A DNA stretch of 63,768 bases from a virus. The notes beneath the pieces are model-generated. The model searched no databases. It had not been told where the DNA came from and saw only the letters and a program-made list of their open reading frames with translations. The stretch covers positions 1 to 63,768 of IMG/VR virus record IMGVR_UViG_3300036398_002458, one strand, 5' to 3'. Position 1 is the first letter of the stretch, and every line of letters starts with the position of its first letter. Of this stretch, positions 41,005 to 50,579 are shown piece after piece. Made by a program: the position numbers and the translations under genes.

Positions 41005-41269
41005 CCTGGGGGCCCCTGGCGCGACCCCACCGCCCCCCGGGGCCCCATGTGGCGCTTGGGACTCCGCGCGCTGCGCTTGTGCTGAGTGTTGCACGCTCCC
41101 ACACCTCCCCAAAACAACGTACTGTATAAAGCTCCAGTACAAAATAAAATTTCCCGCCAGCCCGACCCCACCCCCCTTAAAAGGGAAACACCCCCCGTCA
41201 AGGGGACCCAAACTACCCAACACACAAAAAATACCCTACACTCGCGCCGTCCAGGGCTGCGCAATCGCC
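41005..41269. other. Intergenic region upstream of the late genes
   Basis: 265 bp without a gene. It holds GC-rich runs, an inverted pair GTACTG/CAGTAC (41119-41140) enclosing TATAAA, and CCCTT-AA-AAGGG near 41174-41185. No good -35/-10 pair for the rightward genes was found. The late promoter may need a phage factor, perhaps the sigma-region-4 protein. Confidence 0.5.
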
Positions 41270-41845
41270 ATGTTCGTACCGTCAATCGATTTTGATACCC
41301 CCCTTGCGGACTTCTCGCCGACGTTTGAGTCGCTTGAAGATCGAGTAACCGCCGCCCTCCAATCCTTGATGGATGTGGGGCACTTGCCGACTCCGACGGA
41401 GCAAGACCGCAAAATCGGTCGGGCAGCCCTGATGGGCAACTCGGTATCCGAGGAAGAACTCTCCAGGCCGGAAGTAATCGTTCACATCGCGGCCATGCTG
41501 GACGAGTACGACAAGACGGTCGTGAAATCTGCCCAGCAGATGCGGACCTACGTCACGAACAAACTGATCCTGGAGACCGAGAACCCCGACCCCCGGATCC
41601 GCCTGAAATCCCTGGAACTGCTGGGCAAGATCTCCGACGTGGGACTGTTCACGGACAAGACCGAAATCACGCTGCGCCACCGTCCGACCGAAGAGTTGGA
41701 GCAGATGCTGCGCGAAAGGCTGACGCAGGTCATCGAAAACGAGGTGTTCGAGCCCCGTGCCGACGCCAAAACCCCTGCCAAACTAGACCTGTCAGAGATT
41801 ACGGACGTGGAATCCCGCGAAGAAGCGGATGAAAATTCCCTCTAG
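41270..41845 (+). CDS. Terminase small subunit (putative)
   Basis: 191 residues directly before, and overlapping by 17 bp, the large terminase gene. It is charged and helical, with SPTFESLEDRVTAALQSLMDV, PDPRIRLKSLELLGKISDVGLF and an acidic C-terminus. Position, size and helical composition fit a DNA-recognition subunit that starts packaging. No clear HTH was seen, so the call rests mainly on position. The ribosome site is weak. Confidence 0.6.
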   Translation: MFVPSIDFDTPLADFSPTFESLEDRVTAALQSLMDVGHLPTPTEQDRKIGRAALMGNSVSEEELSRPEVIVHIAAMLDEYDKTVVKSAQQMRTYVTNKLILETENPDPRIRLKSLELLGKISDVGLFTDKTEITLRHRPTEELEQMLRERLTQVIENEVFEPRADAKTPAKLDLSEITDVESREEADENSL

Positions 41846-43355
41846 TTTTACCCCTGCCATGCTTGACCGCTTGGTCAAGTCGCTGCCGCCCGACGAGGCC
41901 GTCGAGTTGCTGGCCATGTTTGATGAGTTGGAAGAACGCAGGCGCATGACCCTGTGCCAGAACGACTTTCTGGCGTTCATCGGGGCGCTGGACCCCAAGT
42001 ACAAGTTCGGTTTGCACCTCAAACGCCTGGGCGGACTGCTCATGGACGTGGAAAAGGGGTACAAAGACCGGATCGCGGTGTCAATGGCACCCCGTATGGG
42101 TAAGTCGCAGATGATTTCCATCTACTACCCGGCTTGGTATCTGGGGCGAAACCCCGACCACAAGGTGATTGTGGCGTCGCACACGGCGGATTTGGCCGTC
42201 GTGATGGCCCGCAAGGTGCGAAACCTGATGCAGACGCCGGAATACCAGAAGGTTTTCCCCAAAACGCAGATTGCGTCGGACGCCAAGGCCGCTGGCCAGT
42301 GGAATACGACCGCCGGAGGCGAGTATTTCGCCATCGGTGTGGGCGGTGCACTGGCCGGACGGGGTGCTCACCTCATCATTGCCGACGATCCGCACTCAGA
42401 ACAGGACCTGAAATCGTCGAATTTCACGTCTTTGGACGCTACATACGAGTGGTTTACGGCGGGCCTGCGTACTCGTCTGATGCCCGAGGGCAAGATCTGC
42501 GTGTTGCACACGCGGTGGCACCTGCGGGATCTCATTGGACGGCTGACCAAAGACTCGGCCATGAACGAAGACGGCGACAAGTACGAAGTCTTCGAGTTCC
42601 CCGCGATTCTGAACGAGAACACCGAGGAAGAGAAGTCAATTTGGCCCGAACAGTGGGCACTTGAGGCGTTGCAGAAGACCCGGGCGTCCATGCACCACAT
42701 CATGTGGCAGTGGTACGCGCAATACCAGCAGAATCCGACGGCCTCTGAGGCTGCCATCATCAAGCGGGATTGGATCCAGTGGTGGAAAGAGCGCGATCCG
42801 CCCGAAATTGACTTTATCGTGCAGGCGTACGACACGGCCCTGACCACCAAGGAGCGATCGGACTTCACCGTGTGCCAAACCTGGGGCGTTTTCAAGGACC
42901 TCAAGGGCGTGGACAACGTGATCCTGCTCAATTCTGTGCGCGACAAGTACGAATTCCCCGAACTCAAGGTCATGGCGCTCGAACAGGCCAAGGAATGGGA
43001 GCCGGACTCGGTAATCGTGGAAGCCAAGGCGTCTGGCCAGCCGCTGATCGACGAAATGCGCAGATCTGGGATATTTGTGCAGGACTTCAGCCCCGGGAAA
43101 GGGCAAGACAAGATTGCGCGCCTGAACGCCGTGGCCGATATGTTCGCCTCCGGGCAGGTTTGGTTCCCCGAAACGTCATGGGCATCCACGGTAGTTGAAG
43201 AGATACTGGCTTTCCCTGCCGGAGAGCACGACGACACGGTAGACGCGTGCACGCTCGCATTGATGCGGGTCCGCAAAGGTGGGATGATGCGACTGGTTAC
43301 GGATCAGGCCGACAACGAGCCTTTGTACCGGTCGCGCCGTTCGGCGTATTACTGA
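41829..43355 (+). CDS. Terminase large subunit
   Basis: 508 residues. ATPase half: a Walker A-like MAPRMGKS (86-93) and Walker B LIIADD (182-187), with a coupling HTRWHLRDL. Nuclease half: AYDTAL, VEAKASGQPL and HDDTVDACT provide the acidic metal ligands of the RNase H-like fold. Length and motif order are normal for the phage DNA-packaging motor. It cleaves concatemers and drives DNA into the head through the portal encoded next. Confidence 0.9.
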   Translation: MKIPSSFTPAMLDRLVKSLPPDEAVELLAMFDELEERRRMTLCQNDFLAFIGALDPKYKFGLHLKRLGGLLMDVEKGYKDRIAVSMAPRMGKSQMISIYYPAWYLGRNPDHKVIVASHTADLAVVMARKVRNLMQTPEYQKVFPKTQIASDAKAAGQWNTTAGGEYFAIGVGGALAGRGAHLIIADDPHSEQDLKSSNFTSLDATYEWFTAGLRTRLMPEGKICVLHTRWHLRDLIGRLTKDSAMNEDGDKYEVFEFPAILNENTEEEKSIWPEQWALEALQKTRASMHHIMWQWYAQYQQNPTASEAAIIKRDWIQWWKERDPPEIDFIVQAYDTALTTKERSDFTVCQTWGVFKDLKGVDNVILLNSVRDKYEFPELKVMALEQAKEWEPDSVIVEAKASGQPLIDEMRRSGIFVQDFSPGKGQDKIARLNAVADMFASGQVWFPETSWASTVVEEILAFPAGEHDDTVDACTLALMRVRKGGMMRLVTDQADNEPLYRSRRSAYY

Positions 43356-43367
43356 TGAGGATTTGAG

Positions 43368-45887
43368 ATGGCAACCAATTCCATGATGCCTTCGGTTTAT
43401 TCCGCCCCACAGGGTTTGGAAACGCTGGCCGAAGATCTACCTGTAATCGAAATCGAGGTTGAAGACCCGGAATCTTTGAAGATCGCCATGGGCGGCGTCG
43501 AGATCGAACTGGAGCCCGAAAGCGAAACCGGCGACGAAGCGTTTGACGCCAACCTTGCCGAGTACATGGACGAGAACGAACTCCAGAAGGTCGCCTCCGA
43601 TCTGATGGGCGAAGTGGACGGCGACATCAACTCCCGCAAAGACTGGGTGGAGATGTTCGTCAAGGGGCTCGAAGTCCTGGGCATGAAGTACGAGGAGCGC
43701 ACCGAGCCGTGGAACGGCGCGTGTGGCGTGTACTCCACGATCCTGACCGAAGCCGCAGTGCGCTTTCAGTCCGAGACGATCATCGAGACTTTCCCCTCCG
43801 TCGGGCCCGTCAAGACCGAAATCGTCGGTGCAATCGACAAACTCAAGGAAGAAGCAGCCGAGCGCGTGCGCGACGACATGAACTACCAGTTGACGGAGGT
43901 CATGTCCGAATACCGCCCCGAGCATGAACGCATGCTGTTCAACCTGGGCTTGGCAGGTTCGGCGTTCAAGAAGGTGTACTTCGACCCCAGCCTGGGTCGG
44001 CAGGTCTCGATCTTCGTCCCGGCAGAAGACGTCATCATTCCCTACGGTGCTACCAGCGCCATGGAAGCGCAGCGGGTCACGCACCTCATGCGCAAGACCA
44101 AGAACGACATCAGGAAACTCCAAGTCGAGGGGTTCTACCGCGACGTTGACCTGGGCGACCCGGTTCAGATCCACACGGACGTGGAGAAAAAGAAAGCCGA
44201 GGATCAGGGCTACAGCCTGACGGATGACGACCGGTACCAGATCGCAGAGATTCAGGTCGATTACGACCTGCCGGGATACGAGGACAAGGACGGTATCGCG
44301 CTGCCCTACATCATCACCATCGACCGGGGCACTTCCAAGGTCCTGGCCATCCGTCGCAACTGGCAGCCTGACGACGAGAAGAGACTCAAGCGTCAGCACT
44401 TCGTACAGTACACCTACATCCCAGGGTTTGGCGCTTATGGCTTCGGCTTCATACACCTCATTGGTGGATACGCTCGTGCTGGTACTTCTCTCATCCGGCA
44501 GTTGGTTGATGCCGGTACTCTCAGCAATCTTCCGGGCGGTCTGAAATCGCGCGGCTTGCGCGTCAAGGGCGACGACACGCCCATCGCCCCGGGTGAGTTC
44601 CGCGACGTGGACATCCCGTCTGGTGCGCTGCGCGACAACATCATGCCGCTGCCGTACAAGGAGCCGTCACAGGTCCTGGCAGCACTGCTTGAGCGGATCA
44701 CCGAAGAAGGCCGCCGTCTGGGCTCCATCGCGGACATGAAGGTCAGCGACATGTCGGCCCAAGCCCCGGTGGGCACGACGCTGGCCCTGTTGGAGCGGCA
44801 ACTCAAGACCATGAGCGCGGTGCAGGCACGTGTGCACTTCGCCATGAAGCAGGAGTTCAAACTCCTCAAGGCCATCATCCGCGACTACACCCCGTCGGCG
44901 TATTCCTACGACCCGGAGAAGGGCAGCCGCCGCGCCAAGCAAGAGGACTACGACATGGTGGAGGTTATCCCCGTGTCGGACCCCAACAGCAGCACGATGG
45001 CGCAGCGGATCATGCAGTACCAAGCGGTCATTCAGTTGGCTGCGCAGGCTCCGCAGATCTACGACCTGCCCCAGTTGCATCGGCAGATGATCGAGGTCCT
45101 GGGCGTGAAGAACGCCGAGAAGTTGGTGCCAATCGAAGACGACATGACCCCGCGCGACCCGCTGTCGGAGAACATGGCGTTCCTCAACGGCAAGCCGGTC
45201 AAGGCGTTTATCTACCAAGATCACGACGCCCACATCGCCACCCACATGGCGCTGATGCAAGACCCGCTGATGGCGCAGCAGATCGGCCAGAACCCGATGG
45301 CTCAGCAGATGATGTCGTCCATCCAGGCGCACATCATGGAGCACTTGTCCTTCGCCTACCGGGCCAAGGTCGAGGAGCAACTGGGCGTGCCGCTGCCCCC
45401 GCCCAACGAGCAGTTGCCCGAGGAAGTCGAGGTCAACCTCTCGCGCATCATCGCGCAGGCTGCACAGCAGTTGTTGGCCAAGGACAAGGCTCAGGCTTCG
45501 CAACAGCAGGCGCAGGAGATGCAGCAGGATCCGCTGATCCAGATGCAGCAGAAAGAACTCCAGATCAAGGCCCAAGAAGCCCAGATCAAAGCGCAGAAGG
45601 TCATGGGCGACTTGCAGGTCAAGCAGCAGGAACTGGCGCTCAAGGCCCAGGAAGCGGCGGCTCGCAGCGGAGAAGATCCGCAACTCAAGGCCATGGCGCA
45701 GCAAATGGAGATGCAGATGCGGCAGCAGTCGCACAATCAGAACCTCCAGCAAAGCGCCCAGACGCATCAGCAAAAGATGGCCCAAGCCGCCCAGACGGCT
45801 GAGCAGCAGGCCAAGATCCGGGCCTTCAACGCCGCCACGGCTGCGATGAACAAGGCCAACCAACCCAAGAAGGAGAAGCCTGAGTGA
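43368..45887 (+). CDS. Portal protein, P22-like
   Basis: 839 residues, in the large podovirus portal range. The N-terminal 60 residues are acidic. The core includes EEAAERVRDDMNYQLTEVM, FNLGLAGSAFKKVYFDP and PAEDVIIPYGAT. The C-terminus (about 680-839) is a Gln-rich coiled coil (QAQEMQQDPLIQMQQKEL), like the barrel of P22 gp1. It forms the dodecameric DNA channel and lies next to the large terminase. It overlaps the glycosyltransferase gene by 4 bp. Confidence 0.85.
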   Translation: MATNSMMPSVYSAPQGLETLAEDLPVIEIEVEDPESLKIAMGGVEIELEPESETGDEAFDANLAEYMDENELQKVASDLMGEVDGDINSRKDWVEMFVKGLEVLGMKYEERTEPWNGACGVYSTILTEAAVRFQSETIIETFPSVGPVKTEIVGAIDKLKEEAAERVRDDMNYQLTEVMSEYRPEHERMLFNLGLAGSAFKKVYFDPSLGRQVSIFVPAEDVIIPYGATSAMEAQRVTHLMRKTKNDIRKLQVEGFYRDVDLGDPVQIHTDVEKKKAEDQGYSLTDDDRYQIAEIQVDYDLPGYEDKDGIALPYIITIDRGTSKVLAIRRNWQPDDEKRLKRQHFVQYTYIPGFGAYGFGFIHLIGGYARAGTSLIRQLVDAGTLSNLPGGLKSRGLRVKGDDTPIAPGEFRDVDIPSGALRDNIMPLPYKEPSQVLAALLERITEEGRRLGSIADMKVSDMSAQAPVGTTLALLERQLKTMSAVQARVHFAMKQEFKLLKAIIRDYTPSAYSYDPEKGSRRAKQEDYDMVEVIPVSDPNSSTMAQRIMQYQAVIQLAAQAPQIYDLPQLHRQMIEVLGVKNAEKLVPIEDDMTPRDPLSENMAFLNGKPVKAFIYQDHDAHIATHMALMQDPLMAQQIGQNPMAQQMMSSIQAHIMEHLSFAYRAKVEEQLGVPLPPPNEQLPEEVEVNLSRIIAQAAQQLLAKDKAQASQQQAQEMQQDPLIQMQQKELQIKAQEAQIKAQKVMGDLQVKQQELALKAQEAAARSGEDPQLKAMAQQMEMQMRQQSHNQNLQQSAQTHQQKMAQAAQTAEQQAKIRAFNAATAAMNKANQPKKEKPE

Positions 45888-46624
45888 GTGGACCGCTAGT
45901 CTCGCTGATGATGATCTCGTACAACAACGTGGCCTACCTCAAGGCCGCGATTGATAGCGTGTTGGCTCAGACCCACACGAACTGGGAAATGGTCATCAGC
46001 GATGACTGCTCCACTGACGGCTCCTGGGAATTGGCTCAAGTGCTTGGCGCCCGGGACAGCCGGATCAAGGTCGTCCAGAACGAGCGCAACCTCAAGACTC
46101 CGGGCAATCGCGCCGCTGCCATGAAGCACCTGAGCGGGGAGTTTGTGGGCCACATCGACGCGGACGACATGCTCTATCCGTACTCGGTGGAGCACATGCT
46201 GCGGCTGTTCGCCTCCCGTCCAGATGTAGGCATGGCGTACTCCGACATGTCTGACATCAACACCAAGAGCAAGGTGACGGGCTATCGAGCCCACCCCGAG
46301 GAAGATTCCAATCTAGCGCACCACGGATGGCGGCACTTTGGCATGTACCGCATGAGCGCGTATCAAACGGTGGCTGGGTACAACGACAAGTTGACCCAGG
46401 GCTGCGAAGACGGAGACTTGTTTCTTCAAATCGCAGAGCATCACAAGTTTGTGCGTATCCCTGAAGTGCTCTACGCCTACAGATCTCATGGGGACAACAA
46501 CAGCACCAAGAACCACAAGTGTGAGTCTTGCCCCGACCGACCGGTGTGTAACTACGTGCGGATCTGGTCCAAGCACGCTGGGTACGACCCCGTAACCTTT
46601 ACTCCGCTGAAGAAGGATTCCTGA
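45884..46624 (+). CDS. GT2 family glycosyltransferase
   Basis: 246 residues. GT-A fold features: LVSLMMISYNNVAYLKAAID at the start, D40-D41 in VISDDCSTDGSW, the metal-binding I-D92-A-D94-D, then GMAYSDMSDI and GCEDGDLFLQI with the catalytic ED. The C-terminus has a cysteine pair (CESCPDRPVC). It probably transfers a sugar from a nucleotide donor to a phage or host surface structure. Its position between portal and scaffold genes is unusual; the 4-bp overlap shows it is expressed with the capsid genes. Confidence 0.8.
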   Translation: MSGPLVSLMMISYNNVAYLKAAIDSVLAQTHTNWEMVISDDCSTDGSWELAQVLGARDSRIKVVQNERNLKTPGNRAAAMKHLSGEFVGHIDADDMLYPYSVEHMLRLFASRPDVGMAYSDMSDINTKSKVTGYRAHPEEDSNLAHHGWRHFGMYRMSAYQTVAGYNDKLTQGCEDGDLFLQIAEHHKFVRIPEVLYAYRSHGDNNSTKNHKCESCPDRPVCNYVRIWSKHAGYDPVTFTPLKKDS

Positions 46625-46821
46625 TGGCAACGACAGTGTTTGATGTACTTACTCGGGACATCGAAGAGAAGCGGGAAACGATCGCCCGTGCTCTCGTAGA
46701 CGGCGCTGCGCGGGACTACGCGGAATACAAATCCATGTGTGGCGAGATCCGGGGTCTCTCGGTTGCACATGCCTATATCAATGACCTCGTGCGACGAATG
46801 GAGCAAGACGACGATGAGTGA
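46624..46821 (+). CDS. Small helical protein, unknown function
   Basis: 65 residues, charged and helical (FDVLTRDIEEKRETIARALVDG...YINDLVRRMEQDDDE). It overlaps the gene before by 1 bp and the GroES-like gene by 8 bp. Small proteins of this form often sit before GroES-like genes in phage head operons. No motif is recognised. Confidence 0.6.
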   Translation: MATTVFDVLTRDIEEKRETIARALVDGAARDYAEYKSMCGEIRGLSVAHAYINDLVRRMEQDDDE

Positions 46822-47215
46822 ACTACTTGTAAGCCAGGACGGTGAGACCGCAACCACGCTGCCCCAAACAGCGGAGGAGAAGGCTCGCCAGATCCCGGAT
46901 CCCTCAACCTTTCATCTCCTGTGCGTTCTCCCAGAGATTGATGAACAGTACGACAGCGGACTGGTCAAGGCCAGTCAAACGATGCACTTTGAAGAAGTGC
47001 TCTCACCTGTCCTGTTCGTCGTCAAGATGGGGCCGGACGCTTACAAGGACGAGAAACGATTCCCTTCTGGCCCTTCGTGCAAGGTCGGAGATTTCGTTCT
47101 GGTGCGGCCCAATACGGGTACGCGCATCAAGATCCACGGCAAGGAGTTTCGGATCATCAACGATGACTCCGTGGAAGCCGTGGTCCAAGACCCCCGGGGT
47201 ATTTCCCGTGCGTAA
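46814..47215 (+). CDS. GroES-like co-chaperonin
   Basis: 133 residues from the ATG at 46814. After a 30-residue acidic lead, SPVLFVVKMGPDAYKDEKRF, then GPSCKVGDFVLVRP and GTRIKIHGKEFRIINDDSVEAVV, reproduce the Cpn10 pattern of beta strands with KVGDxVLV. No long GroES mobile loop is obvious. It may help host GroEL fold the capsid protein, as T4 gp31 does, or serve as a structural protein with the same fold. It is adjacent to scaffold and capsid genes. Confidence 0.75.
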   Translation: MSELLVSQDGETATTLPQTAEEKARQIPDPSTFHLLCVLPEIDEQYDSGLVKASQTMHFEEVLSPVLFVVKMGPDAYKDEKRFPSGPSCKVGDFVLVRPNTGTRIKIHGKEFRIINDDSVEAVVQDPRGISRA

Positions 47216-47225
47216 GGAGTAGACC

Positions 47226-48179
47226 ATGCCACTTGATAAAGAAGAGTTCAAGTTCCCCGACGAGAAGGTCGAGGACAAGAAAGACGACGTGGAGTTCGAA
47301 GTCGAGGGTGAGGGTAAACCCGAAATCGAGGTGGTGGATGACACCCCCGAGGAAGACCGTGGCCGCGCTCCCATGAAGGAGCCGCCCAAGGAACTCACTG
47401 ACGACGAACTAAACAAGTACGACGAAGGTGTGCGCAAGCGCATCCAGCATTTCACCAAGGGCTACCACGAAGAGCGCCGGGCTAAAGAAGCCGCCCTGCG
47501 CGAGCGCGAAGAGGCCATTCGAATCGCCAAGGCCGTAGCCGACGAGAACAAGAAACTCAAGGGTTCGCTGTCTGAGGGTAAGAAGGCACTGCATGAGCAG
47601 GCGCTCAAACAGGTGGAAGGAGAAGTCGAGACCTTTAAGGCTCGACTGCGCGACGCCCTGGAGGCAGGCAATGCCAACGATATGGCGTACTGGCAAGATC
47701 AGTTGACCAGCGCCAAGATCAAACAGGACCGTTTGCAGAATTTGCAAATCGAACCTTTACAGGAAAATGATTTTGGGGTACAAATCCCTCAACCGGCTGA
47801 ACCAGAACCGGCGGCAGATCCCAAACTACTTGCATGGCGGGAAAAGAATCAGTGGTTTGGGCCCAATAAGCGCATGACCGCATACGCCCTGGGACTGCAC
47901 GACGATCTGGTAGCAGAAGGAATACCGCCCGGCAGTGATGAATACTGGAGACGGATCAACACTGACGTGCGGACAAGGTTCCCAGAGCAGTTTGGATCTG
48001 AGGAGCCCGCTGATGCGCCCAAAACTCAGCGTGTGAAGACCAACGTTGTCGCCCCGGCGACTCGTAGCACAGCGCCCAAGAAAATCGTGCTCACGAAGTC
48101 ACAGGTCGAAATCGCCAAGCGGCTTGGAGTTCCCCTGGATCTCTATGCTCGTAAGGTTGCGGAAGAGATGAGGAAATAA
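47226..48179 (+). CDS. Scaffolding protein (putative)
   Basis: 317 residues. It has a very acidic N-terminus (EEFKFPDEKVEDKKDDVEF), a long central coiled coil (RRAKEAALREREEAIRIAKA, about 82-180), a proline-rich linker and a basic C-terminus. High charge, coiled coil and position immediately before the capsid genes are the hallmarks of a capsid scaffold. GGAG precedes the ATG. Confidence 0.7.
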   Translation: MPLDKEEFKFPDEKVEDKKDDVEFEVEGEGKPEIEVVDDTPEEDRGRAPMKEPPKELTDDELNKYDEGVRKRIQHFTKGYHEERRAKEAALREREEAIRIAKAVADENKKLKGSLSEGKKALHEQALKQVEGEVETFKARLRDALEAGNANDMAYWQDQLTSAKIKQDRLQNLQIEPLQENDFGVQIPQPAEPEPAADPKLLAWREKNQWFGPNKRMTAYALGLHDDLVAEGIPPGSDEYWRRINTDVRTRFPEQFGSEEPADAPKTQRVKTNVVAPATRSTAPKKIVLTKSQVEIAKRLGVPLDLYARKVAEEMRK

Positions 48180-48181
48180 TC

Positions 48182-48634
48182 ATGGCCGAGCAAGAACGCA
48201 AGAGTCGAGATCTGGAATCCCGTGAACAGGTGTCGCGTCCCAAACTTCAATGGGCGCCGCCCCAACTGCTACCTGACCCTGAGCCTGAGCCGGGTTACGC
48301 TTTCCGTTGGATTCGCCTGAGCACGCTCAACAATCCCGACCCCACGAATATCTCCTCGAAACTCCGCGAAGGCTGGGAGCCGGTAAAGGCAAGCACGCAG
48401 CCCAAACTGTTTGCTATGTCTAATCCCCAGAGTCGATTCCCTGATGGGGTCGAAATTGGTGGCCTGCTCCTGTGCAAGACCCCGGTTGAGTTGACGGAAC
48501 AGCGCAACGCCTATTACCAAAATCAGGCGGACGCGCAGATGAACTCCGTTGACAACAACTTCATGCGCGAGAGCAACCCGAAGATGCCGCTCTTCAATGA
48601 GCGTCGTTCTGAGGTGAAGTTCGGACGTGGTTAA
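48182..48634 (+). CDS. Head-region protein, unknown function
   Basis: 150 residues. It has a charged N-terminus, PEPEPGYAFRWIRLSTLNNPD, WEPVKASTQPKLF and NEDERRSEV-like C-terminal charges. No motif is recognised. It is encoded between scaffold and the first capsid-type protein, so it is probably a minor head protein or capsid assembly factor. Confidence 0.6.
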   Translation: MAEQERKSRDLESREQVSRPKLQWAPPQLLPDPEPEPGYAFRWIRLSTLNNPDPTNISSKLREGWEPVKASTQPKLFAMSNPQSRFPDGVEIGGLLLCKTPVELTEQRNAYYQNQADAQMNSVDNNFMRESNPKMPLFNERRSEVKFGRG

Positions 48635-48653
48635 ACCCTGTTAGGAGTCACAA

Positions 48654-49529
48654 ATGGCATACCCTGTTGTTGACGCTCCCTACGGTTTCAAAGCCATCAA
48701 CGAGTTGAATGGCCTACCGTACGCTGGAGCAATCCGACAAATTCCTATTGCCCGAAACTACGGCACCGCCCTTTTCAATGGCGACCTGTTGCAGTTGACG
48801 ACAGACGGAACCATCATCAAGACCGGCTACTCTGCCGCATCCAGCCCGAGCACGGTTATTGCCGGGGCTATCGGAGTGTTCGTTGGTTGTTCTTACACCA
48901 ACCCTTCCACGGGTCAGAAGTTGTTTGCCCAGTACTACCCCGGTAGTGTTCTGGCTAACGACATCGTGGCCTTCGTTGTGGATGATCCTTCGGCACTGTT
49001 CAAGGTGGCGATGGTTGGTCAAACGTCCAGCGAGAGCAACACCGTTTCGACCATTGGCTACGCCAACCAGTCTTTCATTGGAACCAACGTGTACGCGATT
49101 ACCGGCGTTGCTGGTAGCACCGTCACGGGCAATTCCAAGATGGCTGTGTCTGGCGACGGCCCGAGCAACGGCACCGGCAACGTCCGCGTGGCGTCCACCT
49201 CGCTGCCGTTCCGCGTTGTGGCTGTGGTTCCTGAAACGGCTTACTCCGTGTCTGGCACGGGTACTTCCGCTTCTACGACCATCACGCTGGATGCTGCGGT
49301 TACTGGCCTTCAGGCCGGTATGGCAGTTGTCTGCCCCGATGCAAGTGCTGGCGGCACCCCTGGCGACTTCAACTATGTGACCAACGTGAACGGCACGACC
49401 GTCACCGTGGCGAAGACGCTGACCGCCGCTACTGCTGGCAGCAGTTTCACCTTTACCGGCTTCCCTGAAGTCCTGGTGAAGTGGAACCAAGGCTGGCACT
49501 CGTACCAATTCGCTACGGCGCTCGCGTAA
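48654..49529 (+). CDS. Head decoration/structural protein (putative)
   Basis: 291 residues, rich in Ser, Thr, Val and Gly and almost free of charged clusters. It starts YPVVDAPYGFKAINELNG. Beta-rich Ig-like stretches (SGTGTSASTTITLDAAVTGL, NGTTVTVAKTLTAAT) fill the second half. It has good coupling (AGGAG) and sits just before the main capsid gene. A decoration or head-fibre protein is likely. Confidence 0.55.
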   Translation: MAYPVVDAPYGFKAINELNGLPYAGAIRQIPIARNYGTALFNGDLLQLTTDGTIIKTGYSAASSPSTVIAGAIGVFVGCSYTNPSTGQKLFAQYYPGSVLANDIVAFVVDDPSALFKVAMVGQTSSESNTVSTIGYANQSFIGTNVYAITGVAGSTVTGNSKMAVSGDGPSNGTGNVRVASTSLPFRVVAVVPETAYSVSGTGTSASTTITLDAAVTGLQAGMAVVCPDASAGGTPGDFNYVTNVNGTTVTVAKTLTAATAGSSFTFTGFPEVLVKWNQGWHSYQFATALA

Positions 49530-49542
49530 GGAGTAATTCAAA

Positions 49543-50451
49543 ATGGCAATTTCTCGTGCCCAACTACTGAAGGAACTCCTGCCCGGCCTGAACGCGCTGT
49601 TTGGTCTGGAGTACGCCCGCTACGGCGAAGAACACAAAGAGATCTACGAAACGGAGACCTCTGAGCGTTCGTTTGAAGAGGAGACGAAACTCTCCGGCTT
49701 CAGCGCCGCACCCGTCAAGCCGGAAGGCCAAGCCATTGCGTATGACAATGCGCAGGAAGCCTGGACTGCCCGCTACAACCACGAAACCATCGCCATGGGT
49801 TTCTCAATCACCGAAGAGGCGATCGAGGACAACCTGTACGACTCCCTGTCGTCCCGGTACACCAAGGCCCTGGCTCGTGCGATGGCCTACACCAAGCAGG
49901 TCAAGGCTGCTGCTGTTCTGAACAACGGTTTCAACTCCGCCGTGACCTACGGCGACGGTGTGAGCCTGTTCTCGACGGCGCATCCGCTGATCTCTGGTGG
50001 CAGCAACAGCAACCGCCCCACGGTGGCTGCTGACCTGAATGAAACGTCTCTTGAGAACGCCGTCATTCAGATCGCTGGTTGGACGGATGAACGCGGTCTG
50101 CTGATCGCTGCCAAGCCCCGGAAACTGATTGTTCCCCCGGCTCTGATGTTCGTGGCAACCCGCCTGCTCGAAACCGAGTTGCGCGTGGCTACCGCCGACA
50201 ACGACATCAACGCCCTGAAGAACAACGGTTCGATCCCCGAGGGTTACACCGTTAACCACTTCTTGACCGACACGAACGCGTGGTTCCTGACCACGGACGT
50301 GCCCAACGGCCTGAAGCACTTTGTCCGTACCCCGATGTCTACGTCCATGGACGGAGACTTCGACACCGGCAACGTCCGCTACAAGGCGCGCGAAAGGTAT
50401 TCGTTCGGAGTGAGCGATCCGTTGGGTATCTTCGGTTCGCCCGGAGCTTAA
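49543..50451 (+). CDS. Major capsid protein, Mu gpT-like
   Basis: 302 residues, a typical size. MAISRAQLLKELLPGLNALF, then YDNAQEAWTARYNHETIAMG and SITEEAIEDNLYDSLSSRYT are characteristic of the Mu gpT (HK97-fold) family, followed by GVSLFSTAHPLISGG and the C-terminal RYKARERYSFGVSDP. A strong terminator follows, which would limit read-through from the high-output head operon. Confidence 0.85.
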   Translation: MAISRAQLLKELLPGLNALFGLEYARYGEEHKEIYETETSERSFEEETKLSGFSAAPVKPEGQAIAYDNAQEAWTARYNHETIAMGFSITEEAIEDNLYDSLSSRYTKALARAMAYTKQVKAAAVLNNGFNSAVTYGDGVSLFSTAHPLISGGSNSNRPTVAADLNETSLENAVIQIAGWTDERGLLIAAKPRKLIVPPALMFVATRLLETELRVATADNDINALKNNGSIPEGYTVNHFLTDTNAWFLTTDVPNGLKHFVRTPMSTSMDGDFDTGNVRYKARERYSFGVSDPLGIFGSPGA

Positions 50452-50483
50452 CCCAATAAAATCAAGCACTTGCGCTTGGTTGG

Positions 50484-50505
50484 AGGCCCCTTCGGGGGCC
50501 TTTTT
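50484..50505 (+). terminator. Intrinsic terminator after the capsid gene
   Basis: AGGCCCC-TTCG-GGGGCCT followed by TTTT. The UUCG tetraloop and 7-bp GC-rich stem make it strong. It lies 33 bp after the capsid stop. Confidence 0.9.
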
Positions 50506-50514
50506 ATTTGCCTG

Positions 50515-50543
50515 TTGACTTCTTGGGGTACCACCGGTACATT
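50515..50543 (+). promoter_or_regulatory. Sigma-70-like promoter of the homing endonuclease gene
   Basis: -35 TTGACT (50515-50520), 17-bp spacer, -10 TACATT (50538-50543). The spacer contains the inverted pair GTACC/GGTAC, which could be an operator. It starts 10 bp after the terminator. Confidence 0.7.
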
Positions 50544-50579
50544 ACGGTCATGTTCCTTAGCCCTGTAACGGAGAGCAAC

